Source: Fodinibius sp. Rm-B-1B1-1
GTDB taxonomy: Bacteria > Bacteroidota > Rhodothermia > Balneolales > Balneolaceae
Direction: 5' to 3'
Assembly (NCBI RefSeq): GCF_038594945.1
Contig: NZ_JBCFYD010000002.1
Location: 930,001 to 994,000, forward strand
DNA: 64,000 nt
Position numbers and translations under genes: made by a program. Position 1 is the stretch's first letter; the number at the start of each line of letters is the position of its first letter. This document shows, piece by piece, positions 36,222-46,234 of this stretch. Below the pieces are notes generated by a model. The model made no database searches, was not told the origin of the DNA, and was given only the letters and a program-made list of their open reading frames with translations.

Positions 36222-38255
36222 ATGTCCAAACGTACGCTTGTTACTTCTGCCCTCCCCTATGCCAATGGTCCCATACATTTAGGTCATCTTGCCGGCGCTT
36301 ATTTACCGGCCGATTTGTATGTCCGTTATAAGCGGTTACGGGGAGAAGATATCGTTCATATTTGTGGATCAGATGAACATGGTGTCCCCATTACTATAGC
36401 AGCCGAAAAAGAAGGCGTTAGTCCGCAGGATATTGTGGATAAATTCCATGAGCAGAACAAACAGATTTTTGATGATTTTGGTATTGATTTTGACTACTAC
36501 GGACGTACCAGTTCAGAAGTTCATCATAAAACATCCCAAGAGTTTTTTACGAAACTATATGAGGATGGGGTTTTTGTACAAAAGACCGAGGAGCAGCTTT
36601 ATGATCCCAAAGCCCAAATGTTTCTTCCCGATCGGTATGTGAAGGGCACTTGTCCGAATTGTGGATATGAAGAGGCCTATGGCGATCAATGTGAAAGTTG
36701 TGGAACCTCCCTCTCTCCTACGGAGCTTAAAAATCCCAAGAGTGCCATTACCGGCGATACGCCCGAGACTAAAGAAACTACCCACTGGTATTTGCCGCTT
36801 GGTGATTTCCAGGAGCGGCTCGAAAAATGGCTGGAGACCCGAGAAAACTGGAAACCTAATGTGATGGGCCAAGTAAAAAGCTGGCTGAATGATGGCTTGG
36901 CGGATCGAGCAGTAACCCGTGATCTTACTTGGGGCGTTCCGGTTCCGCTTGAGGATGCCGACGGCAAAGTGCTGTATGTCTGGTTTGATGCGCCCATCGG
37001 TTATATTTCTGCTACGAAAGAATGGGCGGCTCAGCAAGGTGAGCCTGAGAAATGGAAAACCTATTGGCAGGACGAAGAAACAGATCTTATTCACTTCATT
37101 GGAAAAGATAATATTGTTTTTCACTGTATTATGTTTCCTGCCACGCTGATGGCGCATGGCGATTATGTATTGCCTAAAAATGTACCAGCTAATGAATTCC
37201 TAAACTTAGAAGGCAACAAGCTCTCTACCTCTCGTGGCTGGGCTGTGTGGCTGGATGAATACTTGGAGGATTTTGATGCCGACTTGATGCGATATGTATT
37301 GGGTACAAATCTCCCTGAAACAAAAGACTCCGACTTTTCCTGGGAAGATTTTCAGAATAAGGTAAATAGTGAGCTTGCAGATGTGCTTGGTAACTTTATT
37401 TACCGTACCACTTCTTTTACAGAGAACTATTTCGATGGGAAAGTTCCGGAGCTCGATAATCCTACCGATAAAGACCTGGATACGCTTAAGGAAATCACCA
37501 AGCAGAAAGAAAAAATAAGCAAAGCATACGAAAACTTTAAGCTTCGCGAGGCTATAACTCAAACGATGAATTTGGCTCGTATTGGTAATAAATACTTTAC
37601 CGAAATGGAGCCGTGGCAAACACGAAAAAATGACCGCACAACCTGTGGCAATACGCTGCATGTTTGCCTGCAGATTACAGCGGCATTGAGCGTGTTGTTT
37701 GATCCCATCTTGCCAAACAAGATGGCCGAACTACGGAAAGAGCTTAATATCGATGATGGCTCCTCATGGGATGCTATTTCTGATTCCATCTTGGAAAGCA
37801 ATTCCTCAATTAATAAGGGGGCAATACTATTCGAAAAAATTGAAGATGAACAAATAGAAGAACAACTTAATAAATTGAAAGAACGAGCAGCAGATAACGA
37901 AGACAGCGCGAAAGAAAACTACGAACCACTTAAGGAGAATATGGAGTTTGAGGATTTCATGAAGATGGATCTTCGGGCCGGAGAAATTATTGCCGCCTCT
38001 GCCATTGAAAAAGCTGATAAGCTTCTGAAGATAACGGTCGACCTTGGTTTTGAAGAGCGGATCATTGTCTCAGGAATTGCAAATGATTTTGATCCCGATG
38101 AGATAGTAGGCCAAAAAGTGTCTGTGGTAGCAAATTTGGCACCTAAAAAGTTGATGGGGGTCGAAAGCAATGGGATGATTTTGATGGCCGAAGAGGAAGA
38201 TGGATCACTAAAATTTGTGGACACTGACGCCAAACCAGGCAGTGTTATAAAATAG
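36222..38255 (+). CDS. metG: Methionyl-tRNA synthetase
   Basis: 677 residues. The class I signature is in PYANGPIHLGHLAGAY. A zinc knuckle CPNC...CESC follows near residues 145-165. The KMSKS loop reads KLSTS, a variant seen in this MetG type. An anticodon-binding helical region and a C-terminal tRNA-binding OB domain (MDLRAGEIIAASAIEKADKLL, VVANLAPKKLMGVESNGMIL) complete the long, dimerising form. It charges tRNA-Met. It is preceded by a 244-base divergent gap with araC and followed by a REP-like pair of repeats. Confidence 0.97.
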   Translation: MSKRTLVTSALPYANGPIHLGHLAGAYLPADLYVRYKRLRGEDIVHICGSDEHGVPITIAAEKEGVSPQDIVDKFHEQNKQIFDDFGIDFDYYGRTSSEVHHKTSQEFFTKLYEDGVFVQKTEEQLYDPKAQMFLPDRYVKGTCPNCGYEEAYGDQCESCGTSLSPTELKNPKSAITGDTPETKETTHWYLPLGDFQERLEKWLETRENWKPNVMGQVKSWLNDGLADRAVTRDLTWGVPVPLEDADGKVLYVWFDAPIGYISATKEWAAQQGEPEKWKTYWQDEETDLIHFIGKDNIVFHCIMFPATLMAHGDYVLPKNVPANEFLNLEGNKLSTSRGWAVWLDEYLEDFDADLMRYVLGTNLPETKDSDFSWEDFQNKVNSELADVLGNFIYRTTSFTENYFDGKVPELDNPTDKDLDTLKEITKQKEKISKAYENFKLREAITQTMNLARIGNKYFTEMEPWQTRKNDRTTCGNTLHVCLQITAALSVLFDPILPNKMAELRKELNIDDGSSWDAISDSILESNSSINKGAILFEKIEDEQIEEQLNKLKERAADNEDSAKENYEPLKENMEFEDFMKMDLRAGEIIAASAIEKADKLLKITVDLGFEERIIVSGIANDFDPDEIVGQKVSVVANLAPKKLMGVESNGMILMAEEEDGSLKFVDTDAKPGSVIK

Positions 38256-38299
38256 TTTTATTTAAATCCGCAGGGTTTTGGTAACAACGATCAGTGCTG

Positions 38300-38392
38300 T
38301 GTCACCCTGAACTTGTTTCAGGGTCTATAAAAAAATCACCTTTTTTATTACGATATGAGTTACAGATGCTTAACCAAGTTCAGCGTAACATT
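38300..38392. repeat. Inverted pair of REP-like elements
   Basis: Copy 1 (38300-38330) contains the perfect hairpin ACCCTGAA (38304-38311)/TTCAGGGT (38317-38324) with loop CTTGT. Copy 2 (about 38360-38392) is an inverted, diverged relative: read on the minus strand it gives GTTACGCTGAACTTGGTTAA, sharing the CTGAACTTG core with copy 1. An inverted doublet with one good hairpin is typical of repetitive extragenic palindromes. I noticed no further copies elsewhere in this window. Confidence 0.6.
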
Positions 38393-38507
38393 AATAGATT
38401 AACATCTTTTCAAAAATTTGACTTGTAAGTAAGCATCTTGCATTACATTTTACGGCGACTTTTATTTTAATGCTTATAAACCAAAATTAACGACGGGGAT
38501 CTGACTT

Positions 38508-39866
38508 TTGGCTGATTCGACAACAACTTCACGGGGAAATTGGAATTCGAAACTGGGATTTATATTAGCAGCTGCGGGCTCAGCTGTTGGACTGGGTAAC
38601 ATTTGGGGATTTCCTACTCAGGTCGCTGAAAATGGTGGTGCCGCCTTTCTCTTCATTTATCTGTTATGTGCTTTTGCAATCGGCTTTCCGGTGATGGTGG
38701 CCGAATTGACTATGGGACGTAAGACTGGGCGAAATCCCGTGGGGGCTTTTAAAGCTCTCGGCGATAATAAGTTAATGTATTCCGCTATTGGAATGTGGGG
38801 GATCTTATGTGGTGTCATGATCCTTGCCTTTTATACCGTCATTGCCGGCTGGACAGTCAGCTATGTGTTCGAAGAATTCTTCTTTTACTTTGGGATGTCT
38901 GAATGGGCTACGTGGATATCAGACACCGGAAATGGTCCCATAAACGCTGTCTTTGCAACCGTTTTTATGGGGGGCACAGTCTCGATTATTTTGGGAGGCG
39001 TCAGTGACGGTATCGAGCGAGCTACTAAACTAATGATGCCACTCCTTATTGCTATTCTTGTCATTATGATTGGCTACGTTCTTACCCAGCCTGGTGCAGG
39101 TGTTGGAATAAAAGAATATCTCTTCCCAGACTTTTCCATGGTAACTCCGGGGCTAATATTTTCAGCGATGGGACAAGCTTTCTTCTCCCTTTCCCTTGGG
39201 ATGGGCGCTTTAATTACATATGGCTCCTATCTCAGCAAGAAAGAAAATATTCCCGAAGCCGCTGCATATGTTACCTTGACAGATGCTACAATTGCCTTTT
39301 TAGCCGGACTTCTGATCATTCCCACAATGTATATGGCCCAGGCTCAAGGAGTGCCCATTTTTGATGAAAGTGGCAACTTGTTAGCCAGCGTCGCCTTGAT
39401 CTTCCAGGTGCTTCCGGAACTTTTTCACGAAATTGGAGGCTTGTTGGGACTAATTTTCGGAGCCAGTTTCTTCTTTTTACTTAGCCTTGCAGCCCTTACA
39501 TCCACAATTTCACTGCTGGAGGTTCCTGTCTCCTATGCCATTGACGAGCACGATATGAGTCGTAACAAAGCGGCTAAACTTATTGGAGGTGGTGTTCTTA
39601 TTATTTCGCTAATTATCTCTTTCGATACCTCCCTCATTGATGTATTTGTCGTTATTTTTAACGAGGTGGGTCTCCCCCTCGGTGGGTTCTTAATTTGTAT
39701 CTTCTTGGGATACTATTGGAAAACAGATAATGCTCTTAAAGAAATGGAGAATGGTTACCCAGGTATCATGACAAGTATCTTTGCCAAGGTATGGCCAATC
39801 TTTATTAAGGTGATTGCTCCCCTGGCTATCCTTTATAACTTACTGTCTGGTCTGGATATAATTTAA
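38508..39866 (+). CDS. Sodium-dependent neurotransmitter:sodium symporter (SNF/NSS) family transporter
   Basis: 452 residues starting at TTG. The NSS hallmark AAAGSAVGLGNIWGFPTQVAENGGAAF in the first helix carries the substrate and sodium site (split here in description: SAVGLGNIWGFP). About eleven to twelve hydrophobic helices follow, ending in the short C-terminus of prokaryotic members. Such symporters (LeuT-like) import amino acids or related solutes with sodium, and the family is abundant in halophiles. The substrate is not assignable. A GGGG about nine bases before the TTG may serve as ribosome-binding site. Confidence 0.9.
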   Translation: MADSTTTSRGNWNSKLGFILAAAGSAVGLGNIWGFPTQVAENGGAAFLFIYLLCAFAIGFPVMVAELTMGRKTGRNPVGAFKALGDNKLMYSAIGMWGILCGVMILAFYTVIAGWTVSYVFEEFFFYFGMSEWATWISDTGNGPINAVFATVFMGGTVSIILGGVSDGIERATKLMMPLLIAILVIMIGYVLTQPGAGVGIKEYLFPDFSMVTPGLIFSAMGQAFFSLSLGMGALITYGSYLSKKENIPEAAAYVTLTDATIAFLAGLLIIPTMYMAQAQGVPIFDESGNLLASVALIFQVLPELFHEIGGLLGLIFGASFFFLLSLAALTSTISLLEVPVSYAIDEHDMSRNKAAKLIGGGVLIISLIISFDTSLIDVFVVIFNEVGLPLGGFLICIFLGYYWKTDNALKEMENGYPGIMTSIFAKVWPIFIKVIAPLAILYNLLSGLDII

Positions 39867-39933
39867 GGCTTGTTATCCTTCTCGGCTCCTCGTATTTTTC
39901 GGCACTAATTTTTGAAGATTATTAATACAACTT

Positions 39934-40509
39934 ATGGCAAAAGTTTCGACATCAAATTTTAGAACTGGAATGGTAATACAGCTTAATAATGAGCTGTACG
40001 AAATTGTGGACTACCAGCATGTTAAACCTGGTAAAGGCGGTGCTTTTTTACGCACAAAATTAAAAGGGGTAGTCAACGAAAAGAATATTGAGAAGAAATT
40101 CCGTTCCGGCGAAGATGTGGAAGAGATTCGGGTTGAGCATCAGCCGTACCAATTTCTCTATAAGGATGGGAATCTGCACTATTTTATGCACGGCGAAACA
40201 TACCGGCAGCTCCCTGTATCTGGAGAAAATGTAAAAAAAGCAGAATTTATAGCCGAAGGACAGGAATGTACGTTGGTTATTGACGTTGATAACGAAGAGG
40301 TACTGTATGCACAGCCGCCAGATCATATCACAGTAAAAGTAGCTAAAACGCGTCCGGGTCTTAAAGGCGATACTGCTACCGGAGGAAGTAAACCTGCTAC
40401 GTTAGAATCGGGTGCTACCGTACAAGTTCCGCTATTTATTAATGAAGGTGAAGAAATAAAAGTAGATACCCGAACATCAGAATATATTGAACGAGTAACA
40501 TCAAATTAA
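39934..40509 (+). CDS. efp: Elongation factor P
   Basis: 191 residues in three beta-barrel domains. It relieves ribosome stalling at polyproline. The residue to be modified is Lys34 in VKPGKGGAF, the lysine type rather than the arginine type. The C-terminal VQVPLFINEGEEIKVDTRTSEYIERV is canonical. It begins an operon with accB, accC and gcvH (gaps of 16, 17 and 14 bases). No epm modification gene is visible. Confidence 0.97.
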   Translation: MAKVSTSNFRTGMVIQLNNELYEIVDYQHVKPGKGGAFLRTKLKGVVNEKNIEKKFRSGEDVEEIRVEHQPYQFLYKDGNLHYFMHGETYRQLPVSGENVKKAEFIAEGQECTLVIDVDNEEVLYAQPPDHITVKVAKTRPGLKGDTATGGSKPATLESGATVQVPLFINEGEEIKVDTRTSEYIERVTSN

Positions 40510-40525
40510 CTACTCATAAACTATT

Positions 40526-41035
40526 ATGGATTTAAAAGTCATTGAAAATCTTCTGGATCTCATTGCAGAAAGTGAAGTCAATGAAGTGTCTATTGAAGAA
40601 GGGGATTTTAAGATTAAGGTAAAGAAGAAACCGGATATCAAGGAATCATCGGCCCCACAAATGCCGGTGCAGTATCAGGTTCCGGCTCAGCCTCAACCTC
40701 AACAACAGGCGGTACAGCAACCCCCTCAGCAGCCCCAACAGGCGCCAGCTGGTGGAGGTGGTGAGTCTGCTGAAGAATCTGGAGGTGGCGATGAACCTTC
40801 GGGCGATGTCGTTAAGTCTCCTATAGTAGGTACTTTTTATCGATCCCCCTCTCCTGACGATGACCCGTTTGTAAAAGTTGGTGATTCTGTGGAGAAAGGT
40901 GAGACCTTGTGTATCGTTGAGGCTATGAAGATTATGAATGAAATTGAATCTGAATACTCCGGTGAAGTCAAGAAAATCCTTGTTGAGGATGGCGAAGCCG
41001 TAGAATTCGATCAACCGCTCTTTATCATCGGGTAA
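40526..41035 (+). CDS. accB: Biotin carboxyl carrier protein of acetyl-CoA carboxylase
   Basis: 169 residues. The N-terminal domain ([21 protein letters not shown]) is followed by a Pro/Gln/Ala linker (about 50-85) and a biotinyl domain with the attachment lysine in [11 protein letters not shown]. It carries carboxybiotin between AccC and the carboxyltransferase in the first step of fatty acid synthesis. accA and accD are not in the window. Directly followed by accC. Confidence 0.96.
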   Translation: MDLKVIENLLDLIAESEVNEVSIEEGDFKIKVKKKPDIKESSAPQMPVQYQVPAQPQPQQQAVQQPPQQPQQAPAGGGGESAEESGGGDEPSGDVVKSPIVGTFYRSPSPDDDPFVKVGDSVEKGETLCIVEAMKIMNEIESEYSGEVKKILVEDGEAVEFDQPLFIIG

Positions 41036-41052
41036 AATCAGTAGATAAATTC

Positions 41053-42399
41053 ATGTTTAATAAAATTCTTATCGCCAACAGAGGCGAAATTGCACTTCGT
41101 ATTATTCGTACTTGCAAAGAAATGGGAATTCCAACGGTGGCTGTATTTTCTACAGCCGACCGTGACAGTCTGCATGTGAAGTTTGCTGACGAGGCTGTTT
41201 GTATTGGACCCGCTCCGAGCAAGGATAGTTATCTTAAAATTCCAAATATTTTAGCTGCTGCAGAAATTACTAACGCAGACGCCATTCACCCCGGATATGG
41301 TTTTCTATCCGAAAAAGGTGAGTTCTCACGCATTTGTAAAGAGCACGACCTTAAGTTTATTGGTCCTGCTGCTGAAAGTATTGATGCTATGGGAAATAAA
41401 TCAATGGCTAAGGAAACTATGGAAGACAGTGGTGTTCCAACGGTGCCGGGTAGTGAGGGCGTTGTTGAGAGCTTGGAAGAGGCTCGGGAGATCTGCCAAG
41501 AAATTGGCTATCCCTGTATTATCAAGGCTTCTTCCGGCGGCGGCGGTCGTGGTATGCGTGTGGTGCACGAAGAAGCCAACCTCAAAAATGCATACAGCAT
41601 GTGTAAAAATGAGGCTGAAACGGCTTTTGATGATCCCGACGTCTATATCGAAAAGTTTGTCGAAGATCCACACCATGTTGAGATCCAGATTATGGCCGAT
41701 CAGCATGGTAATGTTATTCATTTAGGTGAACGTGATTGCTCTCTGCAACGGCGGCACCAAAAGATTTTAGAAGAAGCGCCCTCTCCCCTAATGACACCAG
41801 AACTGCGCGAAGAAATGGGAACGGCTGCTATTAATGCAGCGAAAGCGGTAGATTATGAAGGAGCCGGGACGGTAGAATTCTTGGTCGACAAAGACAAGAA
41901 TTTCTATTTCATGGAGATGAATACACGAATCCAGGTTGAGCACCCGGTGACGGAAGAAATTACCAACTATGATCTCGTTGCTGAGCAAATTAAAGCGGCT
42001 GCGGGACATGAGCTTGAGCAAAAGGAGCTTAAAATGCGTGGACATGCTATTGAGTGCCGTATCAATGCAGAAGATCCTGAACATAACTTCCGTCCTTCTG
42101 CTGGAAAAATTGAAGTGTTTCACACTCCTGGCGGTCATAGTGTTCGGGTTGATACCCATGCTTATGCTGGATACCGAATTCCGCCCAATTACGACTCAAT
42201 GATTGGTAAGTTGATTGTAAGCGCTCCAACCCGCGAAGATGCTATAAAACGCATGAAGCGTTCGCTTGAAGAGTTTATCATCGAAGGAGTTAAAACCACT
42301 ATTCCTTATCATATCCAACTGATGGATGATGAAAACTTCAAAAACGGTACTTTCAATACGAAGTACTTGGAAGAGTTTAAATATAACCCTGTAAACTGA
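41053..42399 (+). CDS. accC: Biotin carboxylase subunit of acetyl-CoA carboxylase
   Basis: 448 residues. ATP-grasp enzyme that carboxylates biotin on AccB. Landmarks are the N-terminal [18 protein letters not shown], the glycine-rich ATP loop [12 protein letters not shown], catalytic [14 protein letters not shown] and the C-terminal domain with [16 protein letters not shown]. Normal length. It starts 17 bases after accB. Confidence 0.97.
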   Translation: MFNKILIANRGEIALRIIRTCKEMGIPTVAVFSTADRDSLHVKFADEAVCIGPAPSKDSYLKIPNILAAAEITNADAIHPGYGFLSEKGEFSRICKEHDLKFIGPAAESIDAMGNKSMAKETMEDSGVPTVPGSEGVVESLEEAREICQEIGYPCIIKASSGGGGRGMRVVHEEANLKNAYSMCKNEAETAFDDPDVYIEKFVEDPHHVEIQIMADQHGNVIHLGERDCSLQRRHQKILEEAPSPLMTPELREEMGTAAINAAKAVDYEGAGTVEFLVDKDKNFYFMEMNTRIQVEHPVTEEITNYDLVAEQIKAAAGHELEQKELKMRGHAIECRINAEDPEHNFRPSAGKIEVFHTPGGHSVRVDTHAYAGYRIPPNYDSMIGKLIVSAPTREDAIKRMKRSLEEFIIEGVKTTIPYHIQLMDDENFKNGTFNTKYLEEFKYNPVN

Positions 42400-42413
42400 T
42401 TTAACCTACTAAT

Positions 42414-42794
42414 ATGAGCTATCCCACTGATCTGAAATACACCAAAGAACACGAATGGATTAAAGATAATGGCGACGGTACGGCTACGGTTGGCATTACT
42501 GATTTTGCCCAGAGTGAGCTTGGTGATATTGTATTTGTCGAAATTGAACCGGAAGGCTTCGAGTTTGATCAGGATGAAGTGTTTGGAACGGTTGAAGCAG
42601 TGAAAACGGTTTCTGAACTCTTCGCTCCTATCGGTGGAGAAATTGTGGAAATCAATGAGCAACTCGAAATGGAACCAGAACTCGTTAACGACGATCCCTA
42701 CGGGGATGGCTGGATGGTTAAAATTTCGATAGCTGATGAGTCACAGCTCGATGAGCTGATGTCGGCCGAAGAATACGAAGAAATCGTCGCTTAA
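42414..42794 (+). CDS. gcvH: Glycine cleavage system H protein
   Basis: 126 residues. The lipoyl attachment lysine is Lys64 in GTVEAVKTVSEL, and the fold-defining IGITDFAQ-like segment and DPYGDGWMVKI are present. H protein shuttles the aminomethyl group in glycine cleavage and can be an entry point for lipoate in some bacteria. No gcvT or gcvP is in the window. It sits 14 bases after accC, so it is co-transcribed with biotin-dependent fatty acid synthesis genes. Confidence 0.95.
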   Translation: MSYPTDLKYTKEHEWIKDNGDGTATVGITDFAQSELGDIVFVEIEPEGFEFDQDEVFGTVEAVKTVSELFAPIGGEIVEINEQLEMEPELVNDDPYGDGWMVKISIADESQLDELMSAEEYEEIVA

Positions 42795-42802
42795 ATGTTA
42801 AT

Positions 42803-42826
42803 GGCACCCCTCGAGGGTGCCTTTTT
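42803..42826 (+). terminator. Rho-independent terminator after gcvH
   Basis: GGCACCC (42803-42809) and GGGTGCC (42815-42821) form a seven-base-pair GC-rich stem with loop CTCGA, followed at once by TTTTT (42822-42826). It lies nine bases after the gcvH stop and closes the efp-accB-accC-gcvH operon. The guaA ATG follows 19 bases beyond the T-run. Confidence 0.9.
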
Positions 42827-42845
42827 ATTTTCTCCTTATCTGATT

Positions 42846-44396
42846 ATGCAACACCGTCCCCAAGACTGGATTCTAATACTCGATTTCGGATCACAATATA
42901 CACAACTTATTGCCCGTAGAGTTCGCGAATTTAATGTCTATTGCGAAATCCATCCTTTTAATAAAGATCTTTCTAACTTTTCGGATAATCCGCCCCGTGG
43001 TGTGATTTTATCGGGTGGCCCCAGTAGTGTTAACGATGAAAATGCTCCTGGTCTCAATGAGGATATTTTTGACTGGGATGTTCCTACCCTTGGTATCTGT
43101 TATGGGCTTCAAATTTTGGCACATAGCGAAATTCCAGGTAGCGTGGAAAAAGCTGAACGCCGAGAATTTGGACGTTCAGAGCTTATTGTTGACGACAGTT
43201 CCGACCTTTTGAAAGGGATTCCCGAAGAATCCGTTGTTTGGATGAGTCACGGAGATCATATAAAGGAATTGCCTGATCAATACACTATTATTGGTCATAC
43301 CGATAATGCCCAAGTGGCCGCTGTACGACATATCGAACACCCAATTTATGGAGTACAATTCCACCCCGAGGTTGTCCATACCGTACATGGCAAGCAGATC
43401 TTTAAAAATTTTGTATATGGTATCTGCAACCTCAAAGGTAGCTGGACGGCCCATTCATTTATAGAGTCAACCATCGAAGAAATTCGTGAAAAGGTTGGGG
43501 ATGATCGTGTAATTTGTGGCCTTAGTGGTGGTGTTGATTCTACGGTTGTGGCAACACTTGTTCACAAAGCTATTGGCGATCAGCTGCAGTGTATTTTTGT
43601 TGACAACGGTGTGCTTCGCAAGAATGAGTTTGAAAATGTATTGGAACTCTATGAAGAGCAGTTGCACCTACCTGTTAAAGGTATTGATGCCAGTGACAAA
43701 TTTTTAGAACGTCTTAAAGGCATTGTAGATCCCGAAGAGAAACGTACGATTATTGGGGAGACATTTATTGAAGTTTTTGATGATGCGATCGCTCACGATA
43801 ATTCGTATAAATATTTGGCGCAGGGTACACTCTATCCAGATGTAATCGAAAGTATCTCCTTTAAAGGGCCTTCGGCCACAATCAAATCACATCACAACGT
43901 AGGTGGTTTACCTGAGGAGATGAACCTTGACCTTATTGAACCGGTTCGCGAACTTTTTAAGGATGAAGTCCGCAATGTGGGGCGAGAGTTGGGAATTCCC
44001 GAAAACTTTATCAAGCGTCATCCCTTCCCCGGGCCGGGTTTAGCCATTCGGGTTATTTCGGACGTAGATCGTCCCAAATTGGATATTCTTCGTGAGGCTG
44101 ATGATATTTTTATCAGTGAACTCCGTAAAAATGATCTCTATGATGAAGTATGGCAGGCTCTTGCTGTGCTATTGCCAGTGCAAAGTGTAGGTGTTATGGG
44201 AGATGAGCGTACCTATGAATTTACTATTGGGTTGCGGGCCGTTACCAGCGTTGATGGTATGACGGCCGACTGGGCCCATCTGCCCCACCCATTTTTGGCA
44301 CATGTCTCTAACAGGATTATCAATGAAGTTCGAGGCATCAATCGCGTGGTGTATGATGTGAGCTCAAAGCCACCGTCAACCATCGAATGGGAATAA
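42846..44396 (+). CDS. guaA: GMP synthase (glutamine-hydrolysing)
   Basis: 516 residues from the ATG giving [20 protein letters not shown]. An upstream in-frame ATG would translate the terminator hairpin and is rejected. The class I amidotransferase domain has the nucleophile in LGICYGLQ and the His-Glu in QFHPEV. The PP-loop ATPase has [10 protein letters not shown]. The dimerisation domain ends with the typical [11 protein letters not shown]. It converts XMP to GMP. Transcription probably starts within or just after the terminator region. Confidence 0.97.
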   Translation: MQHRPQDWILILDFGSQYTQLIARRVREFNVYCEIHPFNKDLSNFSDNPPRGVILSGGPSSVNDENAPGLNEDIFDWDVPTLGICYGLQILAHSEIPGSVEKAERREFGRSELIVDDSSDLLKGIPEESVVWMSHGDHIKELPDQYTIIGHTDNAQVAAVRHIEHPIYGVQFHPEVVHTVHGKQIFKNFVYGICNLKGSWTAHSFIESTIEEIREKVGDDRVICGLSGGVDSTVVATLVHKAIGDQLQCIFVDNGVLRKNEFENVLELYEEQLHLPVKGIDASDKFLERLKGIVDPEEKRTIIGETFIEVFDDAIAHDNSYKYLAQGTLYPDVIESISFKGPSATIKSHHNVGGLPEEMNLDLIEPVRELFKDEVRNVGRELGIPENFIKRHPFPGPGLAIRVISDVDRPKLDILREADDIFISELRKNDLYDEVWQALAVLLPVQSVGVMGDERTYEFTIGLRAVTSVDGMTADWAHLPHPFLAHVSNRIINEVRGINRVVYDVSSKPPSTIEWE

Positions 44397-44470
44397 TCTA
44401 TGAACAAAAATGGATCAAGAGAGTTAGTATAATGCATACTGCTTATAAAACTATTAGCTGACAGATTATT

Positions 44471-46234
44471 ATGAACACTTCGATTCGAAACTTTTTCTAT
44501 GCATTCTTTTTTGTGATCATCGCGATCTTAACGGTATGGCCTGCAGTAACTTTGGCTCAATCTTTTGATGAAGGTGTAGAATATTATCAACAGGGGCAGT
44601 TTGAAGATGCGGTACAAGTTTTTAACAGTCTGGAAACTCCTGAAGCACGACTGTATTCGGGGAAAGCATATTATAGCCTCGGACAATACCTAACAGCTAA
44701 AACATATTTAAATCAGGTTGATCAGCAATCAAATGACGATATTTATCTGGAAGCGCAATTTACCTCAGCCTTGGTTAACTTCCAGCTTGGACTTTATGGC
44801 GATGCATTAAATCAGCTTTACGACTTGCAGCAGAACGAAGTTCAAACACAGGTGGTAAACGATGGACGTCAGCTTTATAATGAAATTCTTGCCTTTTTAA
44901 CGCTCGATCAACGTAAAAAGGCATTTCAACAAGCAAAATCACCTCAAACAAAGTTCGATCTGATCGAATCAGTTATTGGGAAAGTTCCACTTAAAGATGC
45001 ACGCACGCTGTACGATCAGCTGGTTAAAACAAAGATTGATACCGCCAGTAATGCCATGCGAGAGTTGCGTGAAGTTATTTCTGATTCAGTAAATTATGCT
45101 ACAGAACAACGGTATGGTCGACGGACTGAAACTCCACAAGGAATTATCTATGATATCGGGGCCGCCCTTCCTGCGCATGAAAATGCTGGTTCTGAGTTGC
45201 AGGTTGCCCAAGGGCTTCATTTTGGATACGTATTAGCCGCTGAGGAATTCAATCGACAACATGCTGATAAAAAAGCCTTTATTCGGCATCAGAATACGGC
45301 AGCAAACATGGATTCAGCAGGACATGCAATGACTAACTTAGCCTGGAATTATAATGTAGATGCCATTTTGGGTCCCTTGTTTTCTGAACCCGCCCAGGTA
45401 ATGGCAGGCTTGGCCGAACAATATCAAATTCCGCTTATTGCTCCTCTGGCAAACTCTGATACGTTGAACGTCGACAATCCGTATGTTTATCAAGTAAATC
45501 CTACCTTTACTTCTCACGGACGGAAAATGGCAGAATATGCGGTGCAGAGCCTTAGCATGGATACCTTAGCCGTATTGGCAGAGAAAAACTCTTTAGGGGA
45601 AGCCTCGGCTTTTGCTTTCCGTGAACGAGCTGAAAAGCTGGGAGCAAAGGTTTCGTATTTTTTTGTTGAGGATTTAAAATCTCAAGGATTCGACCTTACT
45701 GATTATACCAAATACTTTACCACTGACAGTACAAAAATTGATAGCTTGGGCAATTACCATTATCTGGATGGTATCTATGCGCCATTTACAGGACAGGCTG
45801 CCTCTACCCTTGCGGAGTTATTGTTAGTCGATTTAGAGGCTATGGGTAGCAATATACCTGTTTTGGGTTCCCAGGAATGGGGCAATTTTGATATCCCGGA
45901 AATCCAGCTTGAAAATCAGCCTATCTACTTTTCGGAAAGTTACTATGTCAACCAAAAAAATGAAGCTGTTACACAGTTTAAAAAACGGTATAAACAGCGG
46001 TTTGACACTGAGCCTGATCGCTTTGCCATGATTGGGTATGACGTTGCCAGTTATGTGTTGCAAACACTTAATCGCATTGGTAATCCCGTTTATTTAAAAA
46101 ATGCATTAAAACAACAGGGAAAATACGAAGGCTTGATTAGCAATATTGATTTTAAAGGAACACACATCAATCAAGAAGTTAAAATATTCGAGATCTCTAA
46201 AGGTGGGATACGGCCTGTTTTAAAACAGGATTAA
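44471..46234 (+). CDS. TPR plus periplasmic-binding-protein domain (LpoA/branched-chain binding-like)
   Basis: 587 residues. Signal peptide (IAILTVWPAVTLAQ), then TPR-like helices (GVEYYQQGQFEDAVQVFNSL, YSLGQYLTAKTYLNQV) to about residue 170. A receptor-family ligand-binding (Peripla_BP_6) domain follows with LGPLFSEPAQVMAGLAEQY, IPLIAPLANSD and YVYQVNPTFTSHG. This TPR plus type 1 binding fold combination is that of LpoA-like activators of penicillin-binding proteins. Location next to mltG supports a cell-wall link. Ligand binding is not proven. Its stop overlaps that of mltG on the other strand. Confidence 0.82.
   Translation: MNTSIRNFFYAFFFVIIAILTVWPAVTLAQSFDEGVEYYQQGQFEDAVQVFNSLETPEARLYSGKAYYSLGQYLTAKTYLNQVDQQSNDDIYLEAQFTSALVNFQLGLYGDALNQLYDLQQNEVQTQVVNDGRQLYNEILAFLTLDQRKKAFQQAKSPQTKFDLIESVIGKVPLKDARTLYDQLVKTKIDTASNAMRELREVISDSVNYATEQRYGRRTETPQGIIYDIGAALPAHENAGSELQVAQGLHFGYVLAAEEFNRQHADKKAFIRHQNTAANMDSAGHAMTNLAWNYNVDAILGPLFSEPAQVMAGLAEQYQIPLIAPLANSDTLNVDNPYVYQVNPTFTSHGRKMAEYAVQSLSMDTLAVLAEKNSLGEASAFAFRERAEKLGAKVSYFFVEDLKSQGFDLTDYTKYFTTDSTKIDSLGNYHYLDGIYAPFTGQAASTLAELLLVDLEAMGSNIPVLGSQEWGNFDIPEIQLENQPIYFSESYYVNQKNEAVTQFKKRYKQRFDTEPDRFAMIGYDVASYVLQTLNRIGNPVYLKNALKQQGKYEGLISNIDFKGTHINQEVKIFEISKGGIRPVLKQD

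Noticed and set aside
36555-37157. 200-codon frame on the strand opposite metG
   Set aside because: metG is unambiguous over its whole length, and the opposite frame shows no recognisable domain.
37200-37240. KLSTS in MetG as a damaged KMSKS loop
   Set aside because: KLSTS-type loops are seen in this MetG group, and the rest of the enzyme is intact.
38304-38324. Intrinsic terminator of metG
   Set aside because: The hairpin is perfect, but on the plus strand it is followed by an A-tract, not a T-tract. It is better explained as a REP-like element.
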